Below, one piece after another: positions 33,245 through 44,604 of a stretch of DNA of 64,000 nt. The notes beneath the pieces are model-generated. The model ran no database searches, had not been told where the DNA came from, and worked only from the letters and a program-made list of their open reading frames with translations. The first letter of the stretch is position 1; each line of letters opens with the position of its first letter. The DNA is from Candidatus Pantoea persica (lineage in GTDB: Bacteria > Pseudomonadota > Gammaproteobacteria > Enterobacterales > Enterobacteriaceae), in contig NZ_SMDS01000018.1 of the NCBI RefSeq assembly GCF_013753875.1, positions 1-64,000 of the forward strand, given 5' to 3'. The position numbers and the translations under genes were made by a program.

Positions 33245-33262
33245 ATGCTTGCAGGCTGCTAA

Positions 33263-34255
33263 TTATTCACGAAACAGTGCTTCGATGTTCAGCCCCTGCG
33301 TCTGCAGAATTTCCCGCAGACGACGCAGACCTTCTACCTGAATCTGACGGACGCGCTCACGGGTCAAACCGATTTCGCGACCGACATCTTCCAGCGTTGC
33401 CGCTTCATAGCCCAGCAGGCCGAAACGACGTGCCAGCACTTCGCGCTGCTTGGCGTTCAGTTCGAACAGCCATTTGACAATGCTCTGCTTCATATCGTCA
33501 TCCTGTGTGGTATCTTCCGGACCGTTGTCTTTCTCATCGGCCAGAATATCCAGCAGCGCTTTTTCGGAATCGCCGCCCAGCGGCGTATCAACCGAAGTGA
33601 TGCGCTCGTTGAGACGCAGCATACGGCTGACGTCATCAACAGGTTTATCCAGCTGCTCCGCAATCTCTTCCGCGCTCGGCTCATGATCGAGCTTGTGGGA
33701 GAGTTCGCGCGCGGTGCGCAGATAAACGTTCAGCTCTTTCACAATGTGAATAGGCAGACGGATGGTACGGGTTTGATTCATGATCGCCCGTTCAATCGTC
33801 TGACGAATCCACCAGGTGGCGTAGGTTGAGAAGCGGAACCCACGCTCGGGGTCAAACTTCTCAACGGCACGGATTAGACCGAGATTACCCTCTTCAATCA
33901 GGTCCAGCAGCGCCAGACCACGATTGCTATAGCGACGAGCAATCTTCACCACCAGTCGTAAGTTACTTTCAATCATGCGGCGACGAGAAGGAATATCGCC
34001 CCGTAATGCGCGGCGAGCGAAGAATACCTCTTCCTCTGCCGTTAACAGTGGGGAATAGCCAATCTCCCCGAGATAGAGCTGCGTCGCATCCAAAACGCGT
34101 TGCGTCGCACCCTGTGACAATAACTCCTCTTCCACAACGTCGTTATCACCAGGTTCGTTTTCAACAAGAGCCTTCTCATCAAAAAACTCAGCTCCGTTCT
34201 CCTCGAATTCCGCATCTTCATGTAACTCGTTTACTTTCAGCGTATTCTGGCTCAT
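33263..34255 (-). CDS. rpoS: RNA polymerase sigma factor RpoS (sigma-38)
   Basis: Master regulator of the general stress and stationary-phase response. 330 residues, the E. coli length: region 1.2 ([17 protein letters not shown]), region 2 with [15 protein letters not shown] and [10 protein letters not shown], region 3 [21 protein letters not shown] (Lys173-type RssB contact region kept), region 4 with [20 protein letters not shown]. rpoS is often lost in laboratory and host-restricted lines; here it is intact. Its main promoter in E. coli lies inside nlpD. Confidence 0.98.
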   Translation of the reverse strand: MSQNTLKVNELHEDAEFEENGAEFFDEKALVENEPGDNDVVEEELLSQGATQRVLDATQLYLGEIGYSPLLTAEEEVFFARRALRGDIPSRRRMIESNLRLVVKIARRYSNRGLALLDLIEEGNLGLIRAVEKFDPERGFRFSTYATWWIRQTIERAIMNQTRTIRLPIHIVKELNVYLRTARELSHKLDHEPSAEEIAEQLDKPVDDVSRMLRLNERITSVDTPLGGDSEKALLDILADEKDNGPEDTTQDDDMKQSIVKWLFELNAKQREVLARRFGLLGYEAATLEDVGREIGLTRERVRQIQVEGLRRLREILQTQGLNIEALFRE

Positions 34256-34305
34256 AAGCGGCCCCTACCCGTGATCCCAGGGCAGAACAGCAGGGTTCTG
34301 CCGGT

Positions 34306-35358
34306 TTATCGCTGCGGTAAATAACGCAACGGGTTTACGGATTTCCCCTTGTAACGAATTTCAAAATGTAATCTAACTGAACTGGTTCCGGTGCTACCCA
34401 TGGTAGCGATCTTTTGCCCCGCCTTAACTTCCTGTTGTTCCCGGACCAGCATTGTATCGTTATGGGCGTAGGCACTGAGATAATCATCATTATGCTTAAT
34501 TATGATCAGATTGCCGTAACCCCGGAGCGCGTTACCTGCGTACACTACCCTTCCTGATGCAGTAGGGACGACAGGCTGTCCACGCGAACCAGCGATATCG
34601 ATTCCTTTATTTCCCCCTTCGGAAGCGGAGAAGTTATCGATAATCTTCCCATCGGTCGGCCAATGCCAGCTTCCAACCGGCGTCGAACTGTTCGTTGTAC
34701 TGCTGACCGTAGGCGGTGCGACAACCACGGGGGGCGCTGTTGTCGTTGCAACATTTGTCCCTTTCGACGGCAACATTTTGCTGCCTGTCGAATCACCCGA
34801 ATCATCAGAATACGTAATAACTGGTTGCTGTGCAACAGGGGCCGGTTTAATTTGCGGCGCGACAGGGATGCCACCCTGAGTTGCGTCCGCTGCAGTGATG
34901 GCATTTCCGCCAGTAATTGGCTGGCCGGCGCCGTTGCCAACCTGCAGCGTCTGGCCTACGTTCAGGCCGTACGGGGCCGCGATATTATTGCGCTGCGCCA
35001 GATCGCGGAAGTCATTGCCGGTAATCCAGGCGATGTAGAACAGCGTATCACCGCGCTTGACGGTATAGGTCTCGCCCGCATAGCTACCTTTCGGAATGTT
35101 CTGATAACTGCGGTTGTACACAATACGGCCGTTTTGCATAACGACATTATCATTGCCGCTAACCATTCCATTCTGAGACGGAGCGGAAGGAACGCCGCCT
35201 GACGAGCTTAACATGCCGCCGCCGCCGCCGTTGTTACCTCCAACCTGGCTAATGGGTGCCTGTGTGTTGTCGCCGAAACTACAGCCTGCCAGCCAAAATC
35301 CTACCAGAGAAAGCGCCGCAAGGCGGCGTAACTGAAATATTGGGCTTCCCGTGCTCAT
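34306..35358 (-). CDS. nlpD: Murein hydrolase activator NlpD
   Basis: Outer-membrane lipoprotein that activates the amidase AmiC during cell separation. 350 residues from ATG 35358; a longer in-frame start at 35415 lacks support. Lipobox Cys26 in FWLAGC, low-complexity Gly/Asn/Ser linker, LysM domain ([19 protein letters not shown], about 117-160), Pro/Thr-rich linker, C-terminal LytM/M23 domain lacking the metal ligands of true endopeptidases ([37 protein letters not shown]). Intact, upstream of rpoS. Confidence 0.95.
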   Translation of the reverse strand: MSTGSPIFQLRRLAALSLVGFWLAGCSFGDNTQAPISQVGGNNGGGGGMLSSSGGVPSAPSQNGMVSGNDNVVMQNGRIVYNRSYQNIPKGSYAGETYTVKRGDTLFYIAWITGNDFRDLAQRNNIAAPYGLNVGQTLQVGNGAGQPITGGNAITAADATQGGIPVAPQIKPAPVAQQPVITYSDDSGDSTGSKMLPSKGTNVATTTAPPVVVAPPTVSSTTNSSTPVGSWHWPTDGKIIDNFSASEGGNKGIDIAGSRGQPVVPTASGRVVYAGNALRGYGNLIIIKHNDDYLSAYAHNDTMLVREQQEVKAGQKIATMGSTGTSSVRLHFEIRYKGKSVNPLRYLPQR

Positions 35359-35526
35359 TAGTTCCCCCCCCTGATGGCAAACCTGAATAACGTTGTTTTG
35401 CTCACGCGCCAGCACAAATCTCTGCGAGGCGCATAAAAGCCTGCGTATTACGCATGAAAATGGATAGTAACAAGACCAAAAGGATGGTGCTATGAAACAG
35501 TTGTGAAGAAATAAGTAGGGAAAATC

Positions 35527-36153
35527 TCAGGCCAGGTCGCCCTGCACCAGCGGAACAAACCGCACCGGCTCAATATTTTCTTCCACAATGCCGCCACCCT
35601 GACGACGAAGACGCTTCAGCACCTGCTGGTCGTCTCCAACCGGCAGCACCATAATGCCGCCTTCATCCAGCTGCGCAATCAGCGCAGTCGGAATTTCCGG
35701 CGGCGCGGCCGTGACGATAATCGCATCGAACGGCCCGCGCGCCGGCCAGCCCTGCCAGCCGTCGCCGTGACGCGTTGAGACGTTGTGCAGATCGAGCTGC
35801 TTAAGGCGGCGCTTCGCCTGCCACTGCAGACCTTTGATGCGCTCGACGGAGTAAACGTGATCCACCAGGTGCGCCAGAATAGAGGTCTGGTAGCCGGAAC
35901 CGGTGCCGATCTCCAGCACGCGCGAGTGAGGATGCAGCTCCAACAGCTCGGTCATGCGCGCCACCATATAGGGCTGTGAAATGGTCTGGCCTGAGCCAAT
36001 AGGCAGCGCCACATTATCCCAAGCTTTATGCTCGAAGGCTTCGTCGATAAAACGTTCACGCGGCACCGCAGCGATGGCCTTTAACAGGTTCTCATCCTGA
36101 ATGCCCTGCTGGCGCAGCTGCTCCAGCAACGTTTCAATCCGGCGGTTTACCAT
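35527..36153 (-). CDS. pcm: Protein-L-isoaspartate O-methyltransferase
   Basis: Repairs isoaspartyl residues that form in ageing proteins. 208 residues, as in E. coli, with the SAM motif [15 protein letters not shown], substrate loop [15 protein letters not shown] and VTAAPPEIP. The start ATG 36153 overlaps the end of surE by seven bases; the longer frame to 36402 runs antiparallel through surE coding and is rejected. Part of the truD-surE-pcm-nlpD-rpoS run. Intact. Confidence 0.96.
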   Translation of the reverse strand: MVNRRIETLLEQLRQQGIQDENLLKAIAAVPRERFIDEAFEHKAWDNVALPIGSGQTISQPYMVARMTELLELHPHSRVLEIGTGSGYQTSILAHLVDHVYSVERIKGLQWQAKRRLKQLDLHNVSTRHGDGWQGWPARGPFDAIIVTAAPPEIPTALIAQLDEGGIMVLPVGDDQQVLKRLRRQGGGIVEENIEPVRFVPLVQGDLA

Positions 36154-36908
36154 GCGAGATGGACCTCCGACTTGTTCAGCCAGTCGATAAGCACCTCTTG
36201 CGCGCCGTGCGCGGTTAAATCGACATGCAGGGCGGTCACCGAGACGTAGCCCTGATCCACGGCGGCAAAATCGGTGTACGGGCCGGCGTCGAACTTCTCG
36301 CTCGGCGGCCCAATCCAGTAAAGCGTATTGCCGCGCGGATCCTGCTGGGCGATCACCTGATCGGCGGGATGACGGCTGCCGCAGCGCGTCACGCGAATGC
36401 ATTTGATCGCCTCAAGCGGCAGATCCAGCACGTTGATATTGAGGATACGTCCGGTGCGCAGCGGCTCATGCGTCAGCGCCTGTAAAATGGCGCGAGTGAC
36501 TGCCGCCGCCGTGTCGTAGTGCTGATAGCCGTAAAGGGAGACCGCCAGCGCCGGCAGCCCCAGATGAAGCCCCTCCATCGCCGCCACCACGGTGCCGGAA
36601 TAGATCACGTCGTCGCCCAGATTGGGTCCAGCATTGATGCCGGAGACCACGATATCGGGCCGCGGCTGTATCAGGGCGTTGACGCCAAGATAGACGCAGT
36701 CGGTTGGCGTACCCATCTGAACGGCGATATCGCCGTTCTCATAGGTAAAGGTGCGCAGTGGCATTTCCAGCATCAGCGAATTAGAGGCGCCGCTGCGATT
36801 GCGATCGGGCGCGACAACCTGCACGTCCGCGATAGCGCGCAGCGCGTTTGTCAGCGTCTGAATGCCCCGCACATGAATTCCGTCATCATTACTCAGCAAT
36901 ATCCGCAT
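36147..36908 (-). CDS. surE: 5'/3'-nucleotidase SurE
   Basis: Stationary-phase survival nucleotidase acting on nucleoside monophosphates and short polyphosphate. 253 residues. The metal-binding LLSNDDG opening, NRSGASNS loop and [19 protein letters not shown] segment are present; the usual HAPGI after NDDG reads HVRGI, a change at a well-conserved position. ATG 36908 chosen, overlapping the end of dead truD by 20 bases. Confidence 0.94.
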   Translation of the reverse strand: MRILLSNDDGIHVRGIQTLTNALRAIADVQVVAPDRNRSGASNSLMLEMPLRTFTYENGDIAVQMGTPTDCVYLGVNALIQPRPDIVVSGINAGPNLGDDVIYSGTVVAAMEGLHLGLPALAVSLYGYQHYDTAAAVTRAILQALTHEPLRTGRILNINVLDLPLEAIKCIRVTRCGSRHPADQVIAQQDPRGNTLYWIGPPSEKFDAGPYTDFAAVDQGYVSVTALHVDLTAHGAQEVLIDWLNKSEVHLAW

Positions 36909-37913
36909 CGTCACCCTCCTGTCGCAGAAGCTCCCGAATTATGCTGGTCGCAAAGCTGCCGGCCGGCAACCAGAACTGCAGCTCCAGCGTGACGTCGTCC
37001 CACCAGCTCCAGCGCAGATCGCGCGGCACCACCAGCATCGCGCGGCGCGCCGCGTCCACGCGCTCTCGCTCAAGCAGTGTAACTAATTATACTGCGCCCG
37101 CCAGAGATTGCTGTTCGAAGGCGAGCGCCTCCGCCTGCGGGCCAGGCTCGCCGCGTCCCGGCAGCGGCGCGGTAATGCGCAGCTCATGCTGATCGACGCG
37201 CGCCTGCAGCTCAGGCAGCTCTGCGGCCTGCGCGACAAACCAGCGCCGCGGCCGGTAAGCTGCAGCGCATCGCCGTCAATCACCTGCGTCAGCGTTCCCT
37301 GCTGCGTCAGGCGCACGCTGGTGACCTGATTGAACAGTGCGCTGCGCGCTGCCGACAGGATCAGGCTGCGCTTGTTGCGATCGCGCAGGCTGATTTCGCC
37401 GCTCGCCCACTGCTGCGCCATGGTCAGGTTATTGCCGACGCGCCCAAAGCGCTGCATGCCGAAATAGTTGGGCACGCCGGCGTCGCGGATCAGCTCGAGG
37501 CACGACTCGACCGCCTCGCGATCGCTAATCTGGCGCACTACCAGACGAAAGGCGTTGCCCGCCAGCGCGCCCACTACGTCGAGGATCTCGACCCCTTCCA
37601 GCTGAAACGCGCTCAAGTCGGGCATCGCGTTACCCGGCATGCGGAAGCAGAGCGTCTTCTCGGTCACCGCATGGCGGTCCTTCATACCGGCATAGCTCAT
37701 GTCGCGCTGATGCACGCCGAGGAATTTCGCCAGCGCCTCCGCCACGAAGCGGGTATTGGCGCCGGTTTTACGAATGCGCACCAGCAGGTGCTTCCCTTCG
37801 CCGTCGGCGGCGTAGCCCAGATCTTCCACCACCACAAAATCTTCCGGGCTGGCTTTGATCGCGCCGTACGCGGTCGGCTGGCCGTGTAGATAAGCCTGCT
37901 GCGCCAGCATCAT
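36889..37913 (-). pseudogene. truD: tRNA pseudouridine(13) synthase TruD, broken
   Basis: Makes pseudouridine 13 in tRNA-Glu (E. coli 349 residues). The first 230 residues are readable, including the catalytic [11 protein letters not shown], but about nine codons (ARHKRKLRL-type, expected before GALxGNAF) are deleted. The frame then breaks after QLTGRG near 37240. The C-terminal part ([27 protein letters not shown]) survives in another frame with an added TAA near 37092. The ends match the family ([10 protein letters not shown] start; ADIAE end at 36889). Confidence 0.92.
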
Positions 37914-38392
37914 GCCGCGTCCGCCTTCAGCAGCAGCGCGACCGCCTCGCAGGCAATGCCTTCGCCGCGGCCGGTAAAACCCAGCTTTTCAGTGGTGGTC
38001 GCCTTCACGTTGACCTGATCCACATGGCAGCCGAGATCTTCGGCAATATTGACGCGCATCTGCGGCACATGCAGCAGCATTTTCGGCGCCTGCGCGATAA
38101 TCGTCACGTCGACGTTACCGATGCGGTAGCCTTTTTCAGCGATGCGTCGCCAGGCTTCGCGCAGCAGACCGCTGCTGTCCGCGCCTTTAAAGGCGGGATC
38201 GGTATCGGGGAACAGTTTGCCGATGTCGCCCATCGCCACCGCGCCAAGCAGCGCGTCGGTGAGCGCATGCAGCGCCACGTCGCCGTCGGAATGGGCGATA
38301 AATCCCTGCTCGAAGGGAATTCGCACGCCGCCAATCAACAGCGGACCTTCGCCCCCAAAGGCGTGAACGTCAAAACCGTAACCGATACGCAT
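37910..38392 (-). CDS. ispF: 2-C-methyl-D-erythritol 2,4-cyclodiphosphate synthase
   Basis: Fifth step of the non-mevalonate isoprenoid pathway; essential. 160 residues: [17 protein letters not shown] with the zinc Asp-x-His, [18 protein letters not shown] with the third zinc ligand, and [22 protein letters not shown]. The start overlaps the ispD stop (TGATG), so the two are coupled. Intact. Confidence 0.97.
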   Translation of the reverse strand: MRIGYGFDVHAFGGEGPLLIGGVRIPFEQGFIAHSDGDVALHALTDALLGAVAMGDIGKLFPDTDPAFKGADSSGLLREAWRRIAEKGYRIGNVDVTIIAQAPKMLLHVPQMRVNIAEDLGCHVDQVNVKATTTEKLGFTGRGEGIACEAVALLLKADAA

Positions 38393-39108
38393 CATGCGCT
38401 CTCCTTTAACTCAATCTGGGTTAGATAAAATGCCGCCAGCGCCAGATCTTCTGGCCGGGTGACTTTGATGTTATCACTGCGTCCGCTGACCAGCAGCGGA
38501 TGATAGCCGCAATACTCTAGCGCGGAGGCTTCGTCAGTAATGATCGCGCCCTCTGTCAGCGCCCGCGTCAGGCAGGCGGTCAGCAGCGTGTGCGGAAACA
38601 GCTGCGGCGTCAGCGCGTGCCAGAGATCGTCGCGCTCGACGGTGTTCGCCACCGCGGCCTTGCCCGGCTCTCCGCGCTTCATGGTGTCGCGCACCGGCGT
38701 GGCCAGAATGCCGCCGACGCAGCTGGTTTCGCGCACCTGCAGCAGGCGCGCAAGATCGTCGGGATGCAGACAGGGGCGCGCCGCGTCATGCACCAGCACC
38801 CAGCTGGCGCCCTGCGCCGCGTGCAGCCCGGCCAGCACCGATTCCGCGCGCGTCTCGCCGCCCGTTACGCGCAGCACGCGCGGATCGCACGCCAGCGGTA
38901 GCAACGCAAACTGCGCGTCGTCCGGACTGACGGCGACGATAACCTGCGTGATAGCGGGATGGGAAAAGAGACGGGCAATGCTGTGCTCAAGAAGCGTGTG
39001 CTGACTAATGGTCAGGTACTGTTTGGGGCATGCCGCCTGCATACGGCTGCCGATACCGGCAGCAGGCACGACGGCAATCACCTCCGCAGGGGAAGAGAGC
39101 GTGTTCAT
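38392..39108 (-). CDS. ispD: 2-C-methyl-D-erythritol 4-phosphate cytidylyltransferase
   Basis: Transfers CMP to MEP in the isoprenoid pathway; essential. 238 residues with the CTP-binding loop [47 protein letters not shown] (Thr and Arg catalytic) and [12 protein letters not shown]. It starts three bases after the ftsB stop, in the usual ftsB-ispD-ispF order. Intact. Confidence 0.97.
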   Translation of the reverse strand: MNTLSSPAEVIAVVPAAGIGSRMQAACPKQYLTISQHTLLEHSIARLFSHPAITQVIVAVSPDDAQFALLPLACDPRVLRVTGGETRAESVLAGLHAAQGASWVLVHDAARPCLHPDDLARLLQVRETSCVGGILATPVRDTMKRGEPGKAAVANTVERDDLWHALTPQLFPHTLLTACLTRALTEGAIITDEASALEYCGYHPLLVSGRSDNIKVTRPEDLALAAFYLTQIELKESA

Positions 39109-39111
39109 GAA

Positions 39112-39426
39112 TTATCGTCGTTGGTTTTGCGCAGCCTGCGCGTTGCGTTTGTTCTGGTCCGGCACCAGACGATAGAAGGTTTCCCCGGGCTTAATCATGC
39201 CCAGTTCATTGCGCGCGCGTTCCTCGATCGCCTCAGAGCCGCCATTGAGATCGTCAATTTCGGCAAACAGCTGATCGTTACGCGCTTTAAGTTTGGCGTT
39301 GTTCACCTGTTGTACCGCGACGTCGTCATTGACGCGCGTGTAGTCATGAATACCGTTTTTGCCCAGCCATAGCGAGTATTGAAGCCAGCCGAGCACCACC
39401 AGTAGCAGTAACGTCAGTTTTCCCAT
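39112..39426 (-). CDS. ftsB: Cell division protein FtsB
   Basis: Small bitopic divisome protein that forms the FtsQLB complex. 104 residues: short cytoplasmic end, one membrane helix ([18 protein letters not shown], 4-21), then a periplasmic coiled coil (about 28-72) and the conserved [20 protein letters not shown] 39426 chosen over the longer 39450 start. Intact. Confidence 0.96.
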   Translation of the reverse strand: MGKLTLLLLVVLGWLQYSLWLGKNGIHDYTRVNDDVAVQQVNNAKLKARNDQLFAEIDDLNGGSEAIEERARNELGMIKPGETFYRLVPDQNKRNAQAAQNQRR

Positions 39427-39595
39427 CCCGCCCCCTAAAAAACGGCTCAATCATCCCATAACTTTGCACAGGACTCCACTCCAGCCGCGAAAATAGCCCG
39501 CTTTCGCAGCCGTCTGCACAAATTTTGATTAGGATGGCGAGAAGGCAGGCGGATAAAATTTTGTAACCTGCCGACGCGTTTGCACATCCGGCAGA

Positions 39596-39919
39596 TTACC
39601 AGTCGGAGAGAAAAGAGAAGAGCAGCCAGAAAAGGCAGATCACTACCGCTGCGGTGGCGAGCGTGGTCCAGAGCAGATTGCCGCGCAGCGTGATGCCGAG
39701 AATAATGCCGATCAGCACCGACACCGGCAGCAGCAGCACTAGGAAAAAGAGCCAGTTATAAAGGAAGAAAAAAAGCGTATTGGAGCCGTACAGCAGGAAC
39801 GGGATCGCCAGCGCGCACCAGTAGAAGATAAAGCCGATGATGCCGCCCGGCAGTGAAGAGCGAGGCTCCTCCGGCGTGCGTTCATCTTTACGGGCCAGCA
39901 TGGGGGTTACGTTCTGCAT
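39596..39919 (-). CDS. ygbE: Inner membrane protein YgbE (DUF3561)
   Basis: 107 residues, the same length as E. coli YgbE, with three hydrophobic helices (IIGFIFYWCALAIPFLLYGS, FFLVLLLPVSVLIGIILGI and a C-terminal one). The GSNTLFFFLYNW signature is shared. It sits between cysC and ftsB as in other enterics. Function unknown. Confidence 0.9.
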   Translation of the reverse strand: MQNVTPMLARKDERTPEEPRSSLPGGIIGFIFYWCALAIPFLLYGSNTLFFFLYNWLFFLVLLLPVSVLIGIILGITLRGNLLWTTLATAAVVICLFWLLFSFLSDW

Positions 39920-39974
39920 AGAAATCCTGTTGACGCTAAGGCGGCAAATCAACGTCGATTTGCTGCTTGTCTAT

Positions 39975-40580
39975 TCAGGATCCGATGATATCGTGGCGGC
40001 GCAGCAAGTCTAACAATTGGTCGGCGAGTTTTGTAACCAATTGTTCCCCTTCAAGGAGGATTTCAGGCCGCTCTGGCGCCTCATACACGCTGTCGATGCC
40101 GGTAAAATTGCGCAGCTCGCCGGCACGGGCTTTTTTGTATAAGCCCTTGGGATCGCGCGCTTCGCACACCGCCAGCGGCGTATCGACATACACCTCGATA
40201 AAGCGCCCTTCCGGCAGCAGATCGCGCACCATCTGACGCTCGGCGCGATGCGGCGAGATAAAGGCGGTTAGCACTACCAAACCGGCGTCCACCATCAGCT
40301 TCGCCACTTCGCCGACGCGGCGGATGTTCTCTTTGCGATCCGCGTCGCTGAAGCCGAGGTCGCGGCACAGGCCGTAGCGCACATTGTCGCCGTCCAGCAG
40401 ATAGGTGCTGACGCCGAGCCGGTGCAGCGCCTGCTCCAGCGCGCCGGCGACCGTCGATTTGCCGGAGCCGGAGAGGCCGGTAAACCACAGCACCACACCC
40501 TGATGGCCGTGCTGCTGCTCGCGCTCGGCGCGCGTCACCGGATGATCGTGCCACACTACGTTTTCATCGTGCTGCGCCAT
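39975..40580 (-). CDS. cysC: Adenylylsulfate kinase CysC
   Basis: Phosphorylates APS to PAPS. 201 residues with P-loop GLSGSGKST (residues about 35-43), [20 protein letters not shown] and the lid segment [20 protein letters not shown]. The start overlaps the cysN stop by one base. Last gene of cysGDNC. Intact. Confidence 0.98.
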   Translation of the reverse strand: MAQHDENVVWHDHPVTRAEREQQHGHQGVVLWFTGLSGSGKSTVAGALEQALHRLGVSTYLLDGDNVRYGLCRDLGFSDADRKENIRRVGEVAKLMVDAGLVVLTAFISPHRAERQMVRDLLPEGRFIEVYVDTPLAVCEARDPKGLYKKARAGELRNFTGIDSVYEAPERPEILLEGEQLVTKLADQLLDLLRRHDIIGS

Positions 40581-42007
40581 TACTTACCGACCAGCAGATC
40601 GCGCGCGTTCCAGTGCGGGAAGTGACGACGGATCAGCGTGTTCAGCTCCAGCTCGAAGTAGCCGAACTGCCCCGCCTGCGCCGCCGCGCCGCTGAGCGGC
40701 TCGCGGATCATGCCGGCGCCCACGGTAACGTTGCTCAGGCGATCGATAAAGATCATCCCGCCGGTCACCGGGTTTTGCTGATAATTGTCCAGCACCATCG
40801 GCTCGTCGAATGTCACCTCTACCAGCCCGATGCCGTTCAGCGGCAGCGTGTCGGCGGCGCGCTTCTCCAGCGTATTGATCTCAACCTGGTGAATAATCTT
40901 CGCCACCCGAGCGCACGTCTTCTTGCCCGCGATCTTCACGTCGTAGCTCTGGCCCGGCTGCAGCGACTGCTCCGCCATCCACACCACGTCGACCGTTGCG
41001 GACTGCACCGCGCTCAGCTGCGCCGCGCTGTCCACCAGTAGATCGCCGCGGCTGATATCGATTTCGTCGTTCAGCACCAGCGTAATGGCTTCGCCCGCGC
41101 CCGCTTCCTGCAGATCGCCGTCAAAGGTAACGATACGCGCTACCGTGGACTCGACGCCGGAAGGCAGCACCTTCACGCGCTGGCCGACCTTCACCACGCC
41201 GGACGCCAGCGTGCCCGCATAGCCGCGGAAATCCAGGTTCGGGCGGTTTACGTACTGCACCGGGAAGCGCATCGGCTGCGCATCCACCACGCGTTTCACC
41301 TTGACGATTTCCAACACGCCGAGCAGCGTCGGGCCGCTGTACCACAGCATAGTCTGGCTCGGCGTGGCGACGTTGTCCCCTTCCAGCGCGGACATCGGCA
41401 CAAAGCGGATGTCGAGGTCTTCCGGCAGCTGCGCCGCAAAGTCGAGGTAATCCTGTTTGATCTGCTCGAAAGTGTCCTGGCTGTATTCCACCAGGTCCAT
41501 TTTATTGATCGCCACCACCAGATGCTTGATGCCCAGCAGCGTCGAGATAAAACTGTGGCGGCGCGTCTGGTCCAGCACCCCTTTTCGCGCGTCGATCAGC
41601 AAAATTGCCAGGTCGCAGGTCGAGGCGCCGGTCGCCATATTACGGGTGTACTGCTCATGTCCCGGCGTGTCAGCGATAATGAATTTGCGCTTCTCGGTAG
41701 AGAAGTAGCGGTAGGCCACATCGATAGTGATGCCCTGCTCGCGTTCTGCCTGCAGGCCGTCCACCAGCAGCGCCAGGTCGAGCTTTTCGCCCTGGGTGCC
41801 GTGGCGCTTGCTGTCGTTGTGCAGCGAAGAGAGCTGATCTTCATAGATCTGGCGCGTGTCGTGCAACAGGCGGCCGATCAGCGTACTTTTGCCGTCGTCG
41901 ACACTGCCGCAGGTCAGGAAACGCAGTAGGCTTTTGTGCTGCTGCGCGGTCAGCCAGGCTTCGACGCCGCCTTGATCGGCGATCTGTTGTGCAATAACGG
42001 TATTCAT
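40580..42007 (-). CDS. cysN: Sulfate adenylyltransferase subunit 1, GTPase CysN
   Basis: Regulatory GTPase subunit of ATP sulfurylase; GTP hydrolysis drives APS formation by CysD. 475 residues, the E. coli length: EF-Tu-like G domain with GSVDDGKST (about 35), [12 protein letters not shown] and NKMDLV, followed by two beta-barrel domains. Ten bases after cysD. Intact. Confidence 0.98.
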   Translation of the reverse strand: MNTVIAQQIADQGGVEAWLTAQQHKSLLRFLTCGSVDDGKSTLIGRLLHDTRQIYEDQLSSLHNDSKRHGTQGEKLDLALLVDGLQAEREQGITIDVAYRYFSTEKRKFIIADTPGHEQYTRNMATGASTCDLAILLIDARKGVLDQTRRHSFISTLLGIKHLVVAINKMDLVEYSQDTFEQIKQDYLDFAAQLPEDLDIRFVPMSALEGDNVATPSQTMLWYSGPTLLGVLEIVKVKRVVDAQPMRFPVQYVNRPNLDFRGYAGTLASGVVKVGQRVKVLPSGVESTVARIVTFDGDLQEAGAGEAITLVLNDEIDISRGDLLVDSAAQLSAVQSATVDVVWMAEQSLQPGQSYDVKIAGKKTCARVAKIIHQVEINTLEKRAADTLPLNGIGLVEVTFDEPMVLDNYQQNPVTGGMIFIDRLSNVTVGAGMIREPLSGAAAQAGQFGYFELELNTLIRRHFPHWNARDLLVGK

Positions 42008-42017
42008 AGGCGTCTCC

Positions 42018-42926
42018 TTAGAAATAACCCTGACGTTTTTTCAGTTCCATCGAACCGGACTGATCGCGGTCAATCACGCGGCCCTGGCGTTCGCTGGTAA
42101 TGGAGACCAGCATCTCTTCGATAATTTCCGGCAGCGTCTGCGCGTCAGACTCCACCGCGCCAGTCAGCGGCCAGCAGCCAAGCGTGCGGAAACGCACCAT
42201 GCGCTGTTTGATCACTTCGCCGGGCTGCAGATCGATACGATCGTCATCCACCATTATCAGCATGCCGTCGCGCTCCAGTACCGGACGCGGCGCGGCAAGA
42301 TAGAGCGGCACGATCTCAATGTTTTCCAGAAAGATGTACTGCCAGATATCGAGTTCGGTCCAGTTCGACAGCGGGAAGACGCGGATGCTTTCGCCCTTGT
42401 TGATCTGCCCGTTGTAGTTGTGCCACAGCTCTGGACGCTGGTTTTTCGGGTCCCAGCGGTGGAAGCGGTCGCGAAAAGAGTAGATGCGCTCTTTGGCACG
42501 CGACTTCTCTTCGTCGCGGCGCGCGCCGCCGAAGGCGGCGTCAAAGCCATACTTGTTCAGCGCCTGCTTCAGCCCTTCGGTTTTCATGATATCAGTGTGC
42601 TTAGCGCTGCCGTGCACGAAGGGGTTAATGCCCATCGCCACGCCTTCCGGATTGTGATGGACCAGCAGCTCAGCGCCCATCTCCTTCACGGTGCGGTTGC
42701 GGAAGGCATACATTTCGCGGAACTTCCAGCCGGTATCCACGTGCAGCAGCGGAAACGGCAGCGTGCCCGGGAAAAAGGCCTTGCGCGCCAGATACAGCAT
42801 CACCGACGAATCTTTGCCAATGGAGTACATCATTACCGGATTGCTGAACTCCGCCGCGACTTCGCGGATGATATGGATGCTCTCCGCCTCTAACTGACGC
42901 AGATGAGTGAGTCTTTTTTGGTCCAT
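42018..42926 (-). CDS. cysD: Sulfate adenylyltransferase subunit 2 CysD
   Basis: Catalytic PP-loop subunit of ATP sulfurylase, making APS from sulfate and ATP. 302 residues with the [15 protein letters not shown] loop, HVDTGWKF, and [13 protein letters not shown]. Downstream of cysG by nine bases, forming cysGDNC. Intact. Confidence 0.98.
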   Translation of the reverse strand: MDQKRLTHLRQLEAESIHIIREVAAEFSNPVMMYSIGKDSSVMLYLARKAFFPGTLPFPLLHVDTGWKFREMYAFRNRTVKEMGAELLVHHNPEGVAMGINPFVHGSAKHTDIMKTEGLKQALNKYGFDAAFGGARRDEEKSRAKERIYSFRDRFHRWDPKNQRPELWHNYNGQINKGESIRVFPLSNWTELDIWQYIFLENIEIVPLYLAAPRPVLERDGMLIMVDDDRIDLQPGEVIKQRMVRFRTLGCWPLTGAVESDAQTLPEIIEEMLVSITSERQGRVIDRDQSGSMELKKRQGYF

Positions 42927-42935
42927 GATTTTTCC

Positions 42936-44351
42936 TCAAGCCAAATTGACAACGGCGGACTCGCGGGTCGCCTGCTGTGCAGAATGTTGGAACCAGGCCA
43001 GCTGCCCGTGCAGATTGACTACTTCGCCGATCACCAGCAGCGCGGGCGTCGGCGCGGCGGCTGCCAGCCTCTCCAGATCGTTCAGGGTGCCGGTCAGCAC
43101 CTGCTGATCCTGCCGCGTGCCGCGGCCGATCACCGCGACCGGCGTATCGGCGGCGCGACCGTGCGCGATCAGCTGCGCGCTGATCTCCGCCGCTTTGACC
43201 GTGCCCATATAGATCGCCAGCGTCTGGCGCGCGCGCGCCAGCGAAGACCAGTCAATGCCGTCGCCGTCGGCGCGGCAGTGACCGGTGATAAACAGCACGC
43301 TTTGTGCGTGATCGCGGTGCGTCAGCGGAATGCCGGCATAGGCGGTGGCACCCGCCGCCGCCGTAACGCCAGGCACTACTTGGAAGAGAATGCCCGCTTC
43401 CTGCGCCGCCTGCAGCTCTTCGCCGCCGCGGCCAAAGATAAAGGGATCGCCCCCTTTCAGGCGCACCACGCGTTTGCCTTTGCGCGCCAGCTCCACCAGC
43501 AGGCGATTGGTCTCCTCCTGCGGCACCGAATGGGCGCCGGCGCGCTTGCCGACGCAGATCCGGTCGGCGTCGCGCCGCACCAGATCCAGCACCTCGTCGC
43601 TGACCAGATGGTCATAGAGCACCACGTCGGCCAGCTGCATCACCTGTAAACCACGCAGTGTCAGCAACCCGCTGTCGCCCGGTCCGGCGCCGACCAGAAT
43701 AATTTCGCCCGCGCGGTTCGACTCCTCCTGCAGTTCGCGCTGCAGGATGCGCGTCGCCTCATTGACATTACCGGCCGCCATCTGACTGGCAAACAGGCCG
43801 TTAAAGGCGCGCTCCCAGAAGCGGCGGCGGTCGGTCATGCGGCTGAAGCGCTGCTTCACGCTATCGCGGAACGAGCCCGCCACCTCCGCTATCTGCCCCA
43901 AGCTAGCGGGCAGCAGCGCCTCCAGCTTTTCGCGCAGCATGCGCGCCAGCACCGGCGCGGTGCCGCTGGATGAGATCGCCACCACCAGCGGCGAGCGGTC
44001 TACGGTAGAGGGAAAGATAAAGCTGCACTTCGGCTGATCGTCCACCACGTTAACCAGCCGGTGACGGGCGTTGGCCTCGTCGTATACCTGGCGATTAAGC
44101 TGGTTATCGTCGGTGGCGGCAATGACGAGAAAAACCTGGTCCAGCTGGGCCGGCTCGAAGGCGGTCGCCAGCCAGGCTATCTGCTGCTCCTGATGCAGCG
44201 CCTGCAGTTCAGGGCAAAGCTCGCGCGAGACGACAAGCACCTGCGCAGATGCGCGGCGCAGCAGTTCGATTTTACGCGCCGCGACGTCTCCGCCGCCTAC
44301 AACCAGCACCGGACGACCCTTGAGATCAGCGAACAGAGGCAAGTAATCCAC
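42936..44351 (-). CDS. cysG: Siroheme synthase CysG
   Basis: Trifunctional: SAM uroporphyrinogen III methyltransferase plus precorrin-2 dehydrogenase/ferrochelatase, making siroheme for sulfite reductase. 471 residues (E. coli 457): NAD domain with [24 protein letters not shown] containing the regulatory serine, then the methyltransferase domain with [29 protein letters not shown] and [15 protein letters not shown]. In E. coli it lies with nirBDC; here it heads the cysDNC operon, tying cofactor supply to sulfur assimilation. Intact. Confidence 0.97.
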   Translation of the reverse strand: MDYLPLFADLKGRPVLVVGGGDVAARKIELLRRASAQVLVVSRELCPELQALHQEQQIAWLATAFEPAQLDQVFLVIAATDDNQLNRQVYDEANARHRLVNVVDDQPKCSFIFPSTVDRSPLVVAISSSGTAPVLARMLREKLEALLPASLGQIAEVAGSFRDSVKQRFSRMTDRRRFWERAFNGLFASQMAAGNVNEATRILQRELQEESNRAGEIILVGAGPGDSGLLTLRGLQVMQLADVVLYDHLVSDEVLDLVRRDADRICVGKRAGAHSVPQEETNRLLVELARKGKRVVRLKGGDPFIFGRGGEELQAAQEAGILFQVVPGVTAAAGATAYAGIPLTHRDHAQSVLFITGHCRADGDGIDWSSLARARQTLAIYMGTVKAAEISAQLIAHGRAADTPVAVIGRGTRQDQQVLTGTLNDLERLAAAAPTPALLVIGEVVNLHGQLAWFQHSAQQATRESAVVNLA

Positions 44352-44604
44352 GATAACCCTAATGTTGTAACCGTAATTTAATGCGACTATACGTTGCGCC
44401 CTTCCGCCAGATGAAATTACGAATTGGAATGAGTAGTTACCGAATGGAATAACGCACCGGGCAAGCTCATAACAATATGTGCTTAACGGATGATCCGACG
44501 AGGCTTTCAGAGCGAATCAAATTGTTTAATGGCGATCACAGTTTCATACTAGGCAGCAAAAAAATTTTGGCTTCTGTCACAGGATGACCTACAAGGAACA
44601 CAGC

